Positions 1 through 3,594 of a stretch of DNA of 8,291 bases are shown here, piece by piece (position 1 is the stretch's first letter; every line of letters starts with the position of its first letter). This stretch comes from Lysobacterales bacterium (lineage in GTDB: Bacteria; Pseudomonadota; Gammaproteobacteria; Xanthomonadales; SZUA-36). The position numbers and the translations under genes are program-made. The notes beneath the pieces are model-generated. The model was not told the DNA's origin and made no database searches. It saw nothing but the letters and a program-made list of their open reading frames with translations. The stretch is from NCBI GenBank assembly GCA_021648045.1, contig JAKITM010000102.1:1-8291 (forward strand), given 5' to 3'.

Positions 1-126
1 GCTATGTGTTTACTGAACTGCCAAAAGCAGAAACCGTGGAAGCCATCGAGGCATTGCTACCGGGCAATATCAACATGGATCAGATCAGGGGTGGGTGAGC
101 AAGGGCGGTGTTTATTAACCGCTTAC
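1..126 (+). mobile_element. Right end of an IS66-family insertion sequence (partial)
   Basis: The segment holds the last codons of an IS66-type transposase followed by a short non-coding tail ending in AACCGCTTAC at 117-126. Read inward on the minus strand this is GTAAGCGGTT, which fits the GTAAGCG-type terminal repeats known for IS66 elements. The element therefore appears to end at 126. Its left part lies outside the window, so the matching left repeat cannot be checked. IS66 elements usually duplicate 8 bp of target; if that holds here the right-hand copy would be GTTATTGC at 127-134. The insertion may lie inside a partial attC-like site (see 127-160). Confidence 0.7.
3..98 (+). CDS. IS66-family transposase, C-terminal tail (partial at window start)
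   Basis: Frame 3 is open from the window edge to a TGA at 96-98 and gives 31 residues, beginning YVFTELPKAETVEAIEALLP. The pattern 'VFTxLPxAxTVExxEALLP' followed by an N-I/N-L is characteristic of the extreme C-terminus of IS66 DDE transposases (TnpC). Normal IS66 proteins are about 500 residues, so only the end is visible and no catalytic residue lies in the window. The 28 bases between the stop and the terminal repeat agree with a gene that fills its element almost to the right end. A longer open frame starting at position 4 in another frame is a shadow of this one. Confidence 0.7.
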   Translation, partial: YVFTELPKAETVEAIEALLPGNINMDQIRGG

Positions 127-160
127 GTTATTGCATCATATGAGATGCGTTATGTTAGTC
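127..160 (-). other. Possible attC remnant cut by the IS66 element
   Basis: On the minus strand, about 60 bases after the stop of the gene at 222-738, the sequence reads GACTAACATAACGCATC. GACTAAC (complement of 154-160) matches the attC R'' consensus RYYYAAC at 6 of 7 positions. It is followed by a small inverted repeat (GCATC/GATGC, 132-147). The site would then be interrupted by the IS66 end at 126. This is the expected place for the attC of a minus-strand cassette carrying the 222-738 gene. The other half of the site is not visible, so this is only a suggestion. Nothing else is recognisable between 161 and 221. Confidence 0.25.
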
Positions 161-221
161 TACATGGTCTGCTGATCGCTCTTTCGGGCGCATATACATA
201 CCCCTTCTTCGACGATGAATT

Positions 222-738
222 CTATTTTGCGCTATAACCGTGTAGATATAGAATAGGCCTCGTCTTTGATGAGCCATTCCACTCTACCGTAAACCCTGAA
301 TCAGTAAAGATGTCCACAACAAGTTGACCAATGGTTTCAGTGGCTTTGTCGTCGCCTTCTGGGCTTCCCCAAATGGCTAGAGGCAACTCGCTCGTTTTCT
401 TGGCTCGTTTTTCGTCCTGCCCTGTGTAAAAGCAAAAGCCCAAAAAAGCATCCTGATTAAGTTGTTGAGCATTGTATAATTCTACGCAATCTGAAAAACC
501 GTCAGATTGTGTTGTTCCTGCTTTTTGCAGGGCTATTAAACTCAGTTCGTTGAGTCGATTAAATACTTCAGTTATGTCTTGGTGAGCCCGTTTCCAGTTT
601 GAGCGATTCATCTTAATGGGCGGTTCGGGATCTTTTGGTAGATCTTTCCCTGTTATCTCTGAAAGAAATTGTTGTACATCGGGGCTCCATGCATTAACAA
701 TAATATGATTTCCGTGTTCGTCATATATATCAGCTTCA
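222..738 (-). pseudogene. DUF6891-like protein gene, 5' end removed by IS256 insertion
   Basis: The minus-strand frame is open from the IS256 boundary at 738 down to a TAG at 222-224, giving 172 codons. The first ATG (611) lies well inside the conserved-looking reading frame: residues encoded before it, such as IYDEHGNHIIVNAWSPDV and ITGKDLPKDPEPPIK, read as normal protein. The true N-terminus is therefore missing. The C-terminal half has the pattern GFCFYTGQDEKRA, then LAIWGSPEGDD, then GxxVVDIFTDSGFTVEWNGS and TRPI. This resembles the uncharacterised DUF6891 family as I remember it, by eye only. No catalytic motif, signal peptide or membrane segment is visible. By chance the frame also runs some 24 codons into the IS, but it offers no ATG there. 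A shortened product from 611 (129 residues) is possible, but no strong ribosome binding site precedes that ATG. Its position and strand suit an integron cassette gene. Confidence 0.55.
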
Positions 739-764
739 GGAGCTATGATGATTTCTGGTGTATG
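739..764 (+). repeat. IS256-element left terminal inverted repeat
   Basis: The 26-base left end starts GGAGCTAT and finishes TCTGGTGTATG. Outer and inner blocks are identical to the right end, with five mismatches between them (positions 9, 10, 12, 14 and 15 of the repeat). The transposase is expected to bind here. Confidence 0.85.
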
Positions 765-780
765 AGTTAAATTAAAAAGC

Positions 781-833
781 GGTGTATCCTGTTGATTGAT
801 CTTTGAGGATCAACAACCAACAGGAGATACACC
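781..833 (+). promoter_or_regulatory. Stem-loop covering the transposase ribosome binding site
   Basis: GGTGTATC at 781-788 pairs with GATACACC at 826-833, and CTGTTG at 789-794 pairs with CAACAG at 818-823. A GA bulge lies in the 3' arm, and an inner TTGATC/GATCAA stem (796-801 with 808-813) closes on a short loop. The Shine-Dalgarno AGGAG (822-826) lies in the 3' arm, so it is hidden whenever the whole hairpin is transcribed. Such hairpins are known in several insertion sequences as a guard against read-through transcription from outside. Its function here is inferred from position. Confidence 0.6.
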
Positions 834-835
834 AC

Positions 836-2077
836 ATGAAAGATAATAATATTATTTCACTGAAAACACCACTAGAAAATCCATTAGAGGCACTATTAAA
901 ACAAGGAGCAAGAGACTTATTGAGTGCTGCAATAGAAGCAGAAGTAGGCTCACTGATTGAACAATACGCGCATTTAACAGTTTCTGGTCATCAAGCTGTA
1001 GTACGCAATGGTTATTTGCCTGAACGCAGTATTCAGACCGGCATGGGCGATATATCCGTCAAAGTACCGAAGGTACGGGATCGCAGCAGTCAGGGTATTA
1101 AGTTCAACAGCCAACTGGTGCCACCTTACTTGAAGCGCACCCGGAACCTGGAAGGATTTATCCCTTGGCTGTATTTGAAAGGAATATCTACCGGTGATAT
1201 GCAGCCAGCGTTGGAAGTATTGCTCGGAGAAGGCGCGAAGGGATTATCAGCGAATACAGTCAGCCGATTAAAGCAAGGCTGGGAAACAGATTACGACCAC
1301 TGGCGGAAAAGAGATCTAAGCCATCGCCGTTTTGTTTATATTTGGGCTGATGGTGTTTACTGCAATGTAAGAATGGATGATCGCCTATGTCTGTTGGTTA
1401 TTATTGGCTCTGATGACACGGGGCGCAAAGAAGTTTTAGCGGTAGTGGATGGCTACCGGGAGTCTGAGGCAAGCTGGACTGAGGCCTTGGAGCAACTGGA
1501 AAGCCAAGGGTTAAAGATACCGCCAAAATTGGCCACAGGCGATGGCGCGCTCGGTTTTTGGAAAGCACTCACCAAGAAATGGCCACAGACAAAGCAACAA
1601 CGCTGCTGGGTTCACAAAACGGCGAATGTTTTGAACAAGTTGCCGAAGGCTTTACAGCCTAAGGTCAAAGAGGCATTACACGACATTTGGATGGCAGAAA
1701 CCAGAACAGCTGCATATAAAGCATTTAGCAGTTGCGTGAGGCGATTTGAAGACAAATACCCGGCAGCGATGAAGTGCCTAGTGAAAGACAAGGAAGCGAT
1801 GCTGGCCTTTTATGACTTTCCGGCTGTGCACTGGCAACATATCCGAACCCGCAACCCGATTGAGTCGGTATTTGCAACAGTCAGGCTGAGAACAACCCGG
1901 ACCAAGAGCTGTGGTAGTCGAAAAACGACTTTATCGATGACCTGGAAACTGATGATGACAGCACAGAATAAGTGGAATCGCTTGAGGGGTTACCGGCTAC
2001 TTGCCGATGTTATCAGAGGCGTGAAATTTAAGGACGGAAAAGAAGTTATACAGGATCAATTGCAGGAGACGGCTTAA
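836..2077 (+). CDS. IS256-family (Mutator-type) transposase, intact
   Basis: The 413-residue DDE transposase cuts and joins the ends of its own element. The ATG at 836 is preferred because AGGAG lies 9 bases upstream; an in-frame TTG at 803 would add 11 residues but has no such site. The order of motifs is that of IS256: an N-terminal helical DNA-binding part including NGYLPERSIQTGMGDI and VPKVRDR, then the catalytic core. First aspartate: D172 in WADGVY. Second: D236 in ATGDGALG, followed by QRCWVHK. Glutamate: E343 in TRNPIESVFATVRLRT. The C-terminal signature is SRKTTLSMTWKLM and WNRLRGY. All three acidic residues are present, the length is normal (about 400), and no frameshift is seen, so the gene looks active. 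Translation is probably limited by the stem-loop at 781-833. Confidence 0.93.
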   Translation: MKDNNIISLKTPLENPLEALLKQGARDLLSAAIEAEVGSLIEQYAHLTVSGHQAVVRNGYLPERSIQTGMGDISVKVPKVRDRSSQGIKFNSQLVPPYLKRTRNLEGFIPWLYLKGISTGDMQPALEVLLGEGAKGLSANTVSRLKQGWETDYDHWRKRDLSHRRFVYIWADGVYCNVRMDDRLCLLVIIGSDDTGRKEVLAVVDGYRESEASWTEALEQLESQGLKIPPKLATGDGALGFWKALTKKWPQTKQQRCWVHKTANVLNKLPKALQPKVKEALHDIWMAETRTAAYKAFSSCVRRFEDKYPAAMKCLVKDKEAMLAFYDFPAVHWQHIRTRNPIESVFATVRLRTTRTKSCGSRKTTLSMTWKLMMTAQNKWNRLRGYRLLADVIRGVKFKDGKEVIQDQLQETA

Positions 2078-2082
2078 ACGGC

Positions 2083-2108
2083 CATACACCAGATTTGACT
2101 ATAGCTCC
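2083..2108 (-). repeat. IS256-element right terminal inverted repeat
   Basis: Read on the minus strand from 2108, the sequence begins GGAGCTATAGTCAAATCTGG and matches the left end at 21 of 26 positions. The outermost base touches the first base of the MITE at 2109, with no target duplication between them. Confidence 0.85.
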
Positions 2109-2234
2109 GAGGCTGTAGAAAAACCCCCGAATATTAAAAAGCCTTATTTATAAAACAATATACTCTTAATGATCAAGGCGATACATCTCGCAATTTTCAA
2201 TAAAATAGAGCATTTGGGTTTTTTTTACAGCCTC
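2109..2234. mobile_element. MITE copy 1 (126 bp, non-coding)
   Basis: The left end GAGGCTGTAGAAAAACC is mirrored by a right end GGGTTTTTTTTACAGCCTC, giving terminal inverted repeats of about 17 bp with one substitution in the right arm. The interior is AT-rich and has no credible reading frame. A second copy at 2758-2884 has the same ends and an alignable interior at roughly 80 percent identity by eye, including the shared stretch TTTTCAATAAAATAGAGCAT. A short, palindromic-ended, non-coding repeat in two diverged copies fits a miniature inverted-repeat transposable element, moved in trans by a transposase not present here. The right flank is AAC; the left flank was lost to the IS256 element. 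Confidence 0.8.
2147..2176 (-). promoter_or_regulatory. Promoter-like pair inside MITE copy 1
   Basis: On the minus strand TTGATC (2171-2176) is followed after 17 or 18 bases by TTATAA/TATAAA (2147-2153), a fair sigma-70 match. The equivalent pair exists in MITE copy 2. It points away from the attC-like site towards the next cassette, but here that cassette has been replaced by the IS256 element. AT-rich DNA gives such matches by chance, so this is a weak call. Confidence 0.3.
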
Positions 2235-2309
2235 AACATTGCCATAACTGGCGCGTAGCCGCAGCATCCAAGCCACATTCATTGTGACGAATTAATGGCT
2301 TTGTTAGGC
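2235..2309 (-). other. attC-like cassette recombination site 1, with MITE at its core end
   Basis: Read on the minus strand from 2309 the site begins GCCTAAC, a perfect R'' box (RYYYAAC). It continues AAA, then GCCATTAA (L''), a 40-base variable part, TTATGGC (L'), AAT, and ends GTT at 2237-2235. L'' pairs with L' except for one extra T in L'', as expected for the extrahelical base of attC sites. The AAA/AAT spacer gives the small unpaired central spacer. The final GTT is the integrase exchange triplet of R' (GTTRRRY). It is followed at once by the GAGG of MITE copy 1, so the core still reads GTTGAG. The site starts seven bases after the stop codon of the 2316-2738 gene, as is typical of a gene cassette. 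Confidence 0.65.
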
Positions 2310-2315
2310 GATAAA

Positions 2316-2738
2316 CTATAGACCATGAGTTTGCCCTACTAGTTCTATGAATACCCAAACATTACCTTTTGAATATGTGTCAGGCTCGCAACTACCACCA
2401 ACCATAGGATAAGGACATGGAATATATACTTCTAACTTTTCTAGTAGGCCAACATGTTCTGAAACCAACTGTAAATGCTCTGGTTCAAATACATACTCTA
2501 TAAAACCTTCATCCTTAAGCACTTCGTTTTCAAAGCTCTCTGTGTTTTCAAATGCACCATACTGCTTCATTGACTGTCGGAAAGGATGTAATACAGCATA
2601 TTCGTTTGATTCGGTCGCAAATAATAAAATATGCCCGAAAAGAGAATAACCAACAACCATATCAAATTGTTGTGTATTGCCTTCCCAGCATCCAATACAA
2701 TCTATTGTCTCAGGCTCTATTAGTTCATACATTTGCAT
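2316..2738 (-). CDS. Cassette-encoded small protein, possibly DUF1851/Tdi1-like immunity type
   Basis: The gene encodes an acidic 140-residue protein without signal peptide or membrane segment, so it is probably cytoplasmic. The ATG at 2738 follows AGG with a six-base gap; a second in-frame ATG lies two codons later. The N-terminal part has VVGYSLFGHILLFA and EYAVLHPFRQ. The C-terminal part has IPCPYPMVGGSCEPDTYSKG followed by a strand ending ELVGQTHGL. The order 'GYSLFG ... L ... YAVL' then '...GG...P......HV/VFIELVGQ' recalls DUF1851 proteins, which include the C-terminal domain of the type VI immunity protein Tdi1. This is by-eye likeness and may be wrong. The gene sits snugly between two attC-like sites: the upstream core GTTAGGG is 13 bases before the ATG, and the downstream R'' box starts seven bases after the stop. 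Both features suit a mobile integron cassette. A promoter in the upstream MITE could express it. Confidence 0.75.
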   Translation of the reverse strand: MQMYELIEPETIDCIGCWEGNTQQFDMVVGYSLFGHILLFATESNEYAVLHPFRQSMKQYGAFENTESFENEVLKDEGFIEYVFEPEHLQLVSEHVGLLEKLEVYIPCPYPMVGGSCEPDTYSKGNVWVFIELVGQTHGL

Positions 2739-2750
2739 TTTTTACCTGAT

Positions 2751-2757
2751 CCCTAAC
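2751..2757 (-). other. Severed core end (R' half) of attC-like site 2
   Basis: On the minus strand the seven bases read GTTAGGG, matching GTTRRRY at six of seven positions. This is the cassette-proximal part of attC site 2, separated from the rest (2885-2976) by MITE copy 2. The AAC at 2755-2757 is repeated at 2885-2887, which is the putative 3-bp target duplication of the MITE. Removing the MITE and one AAC rejoins a normal GAGGCGTTAGGG end. Confidence 0.6.
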
Positions 2758-2884
2758 GAGGCTGTAGAAAAACCTCCGAATATTAAAAAAACCCACTTAT
2801 AACAAAAATATATCCTTAACAATCAATGTGATATATCTCACTATTTTCAATAAAATAGAGCATTTGGGGTTTTTCTACAGCCTC
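2758..2884. mobile_element. MITE copy 2 (127 bp, non-coding)
   Basis: The left end GAGGCTGTAGAAAAACC and right end GGTTTTTCTACAGCCTC form perfect 17-bp inverted repeats. The interior is AT-rich, non-coding and related to copy 1. The element is flanked on both sides by AAC (2755-2757 and 2885-2887), consistent with a 3-bp target duplication, and it splits the GTT core of attC-like site 2. I could not name the parent insertion sequence from the ends alone. Confidence 0.83.
2796..2826 (-). promoter_or_regulatory. Promoter-like pair inside MITE copy 2, facing the cassette gene
   Basis: On the minus strand TTGATT (2821-2826) is followed after 18 bases by TTATAA (2797-2802). The start of transcription would fall near 2790, about 50 bases before the ATG of the 2316-2738 gene. 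The same pair at the same place in the diverged copy 1 makes chance somewhat less likely. The spacing is slightly long and the match imperfect. Confidence 0.35.
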
Positions 2885-2976
2885 AACGCCTCATTAAGCG
2901 GCAAATGATAGTTGGCTAAAATAGCGAGGAACGAGCAAAAGCCAACTATTATTTGTCCGTTTAAATGCCTTGTATG
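2885..2976 (-). other. attC-like cassette recombination site 2, main part
   Basis: Two long arms pair: 2896-2917 (AAGCGGCAAATGATAGTTGG...) with 2940-2962, around a 22-base variable loop. On the minus strand L'' contains CGGACAAAT and L' contains ATTTGCCG. L'' therefore carries one extra A, the extrahelical base expected of attC. The L' side continues TTAATGAGGC and then GTT (2887-2885), the exchange triplet, after which MITE copy 2 intervenes before AGGG. The R'' side is degenerate: the best candidate is ATACAAG, near 2969-2975, so the outer boundary is approximate. The long, nearly perfect hairpin is of the chromosomal-integron type. Confidence 0.6.
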
Positions 2977-3065
2977 ATTAATCCTTTTCAAGAAACAGGT
3001 AATTACCATTTACCATTCAGGACAGACACGGCGTTTGTCAAGATAGTTGTCGCCTAAAGCTTTAA

Positions 3066-3093
3066 ATTATGCCGCCTTATTTCTCTCTGTCAA
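3066..3093 (-). promoter_or_regulatory. Sigma-70-like promoter on the minus strand
   Basis: TTGACA (complement of 3088-3093) is followed after 16 bases by CATAAT (complement of 3066-3071). The -35 is a perfect consensus and the -10 matches five of six. It overlaps the end of the TrkH remnant and would transcribe towards attC-like site 2 and the cassette gene at 2316-2738. No integrase or attI site is seen beside it, so a Pc-like role is only a guess. Confidence 0.4.
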
Positions 3094-3330
3094 GACACTT
3101 CGCTCCACCCACTCTGTCGTAGTACTCACAACACGGTTTTCGCTGGCTTTACCCATGGCAGGGCCTAGGTTGGCGCCGACGGTAGAAAAGGCGGTCACCG
3201 GGTCGACTCCAGTGGTGGTGACCAGCAGTGAAAGAATGGCGAAGCTGGCCATGTAGAGGAAGAAAAACCCTCAGATGGCATACATCACCTTGCCGGAAAT
3301 GGTTTTGCCGCCCATCTTGCGGGTTTTACC
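3067..3330 (-). pseudogene. TrkH-type potassium uptake protein, internal/C-terminal fragment with nonsense codon
   Basis: The minus-strand frame reads GKTRKMGGKTISGKVMYAI, then TGA (3273-3271), then GFFFLYMASFAILSLLVTTT, GVDPVTAFSTVGANLGPAMG and KASENR, and a stop at 3069-3067. In TrkH/TrkG the conserved text is 'VMxAIWGFFFLYM...GxDxxTAFSAVAAxxxNxGPxxG'. The TGA therefore stands exactly where tryptophan (TGG) is expected. The fragment covers about 80 of the family's roughly 480 residues: a membrane helix and part of the selectivity-filter region. The rest is missing on both sides, and residues after about KASENRVV do not follow the family. It is dead as a transporter. Its codons are more GC-rich than the surrounding DNA, which suggests a different origin. 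It lies where the cargo of a further cassette would sit. Confidence 0.75.
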
Positions 3331-3554
3331 CTATAAGATAGCAACTTAATTTTTAGCTAATGTCAAAAATAAAATAAAAATAAACGAGCAGGTAAAAACA
3401 TTCTTATGGAAATGAAAGCGATGCTTAATATAATGATTCCATTCAAGATTTTGATAAATATTAGGTTAAAACTGAGTCAGTAAAAAAAAGATTATCTATT
3501 TATCAGAGGCTTCTTAAATAGAAAGTTGTGCAAAGTTCTTTAAATACAATTAAC
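3331..3554 (+). promoter_or_regulatory. AT-rich upstream region of nrdA
   Basis: This stretch has no gene and must hold the nrdA promoter. Candidates for the -10 are TATAAT at 3429-3434 and TACAAT at 3545-3550, but neither has a good -35 at the right distance. An inverted repeat CTATTTA/TAAATAG (3496-3502 and 3515-3521, 12 bases between) could be an operator. I looked for the NrdR-box pair (ACAC-AT-rich-GTGT) and for TTATNCACA DnaA boxes, which control nrdAB in relatives, and saw no convincing copy. Confidence 0.4.
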
Positions 3555-3594
3555 ATGCAACAAGCGGAGTGGTAATGCAATAAGCGGAGTGGTA
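3555..3594 (+). repeat. 20-bp tandem duplication carrying RBS and start codon before nrdA
   Basis: Two 20-base units, ATGCAACAAGCGGAGTGGTA at 3555-3574 and ATGCAATAAGCGGAGTGGTA at 3575-3594, differ by one base and are followed by ATGCAACCAAC, the start of nrdA. Each unit holds a GGAG five bases before the next ATG. The ATG at 3555 opens a six-codon frame ending TAA that overlaps the ATG at 3575 (TAATG); that ATG opens a two-codon frame ending in TAA. The result is a chain of short upstream frames leading to the true start at 3595. Confidence 0.8.

Larger units (their letters stand above)
739..2108 (+). mobile_element. Complete IS256-family insertion sequence, 1370 bp
   Basis: The element is bounded by imperfect inverted repeats. 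The left end 739-764 begins GGAGCTAT and ends TCTGGTGTATG; the right end 2083-2108, read inward on the minus strand, begins and ends the same way. They agree at 21 of 26 positions. Inside is one intact transposase gene. Size, single gene and repeat length all suit the IS256 family. Members normally create 8-9 bp target duplications, but the flanks here (CAGCTTCA on the left, GAGGCTGT on the right) do not match. The right end directly abuts the first base of a MITE, and the left end truncates a gene. A deletion or rearrangement next to the insertion is therefore likely. Confidence 0.88.

Noticed and set aside
4..237. Plus-strand open frame of 77 codons at the left edge
   Set aside because: It overlaps the better-supported IS66 C-terminal frame, crosses the end of that element and shows no family pattern.
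2552..2749. Plus-strand frame antisense to the cassette gene
   Set aside because: It lies wholly opposite the 2316-2738 gene, has no ribosome binding site and reads like random low-quality sequence.
2109..2884. CRISPR array or cassette-like tandem repeats formed by the two MITE copies
   Set aside because: There are only two copies, far apart, with long inverted ends and a gene between them, which fits transposable elements rather than a CRISPR.
2988..3063. Short minus-strand peptide frames after the TrkH remnant, including FKALGDNYLDKRRVCPEW
   Set aside because: At 12-18 codons, without a start codon and ribosome binding site together, they are too short to support as genes.
3047..3256. Plus-strand frame of 69 codons opposite the TrkH remnant
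   Set aside because: The minus strand carries recognisable TrkH residues, so this frame is its shadow.
3331..3594. NrdR boxes and DnaA boxes upstream of nrdA
   Set aside because: No pair of ACAC...GTGT palindromes and no TTATNCACA match was found by eye.
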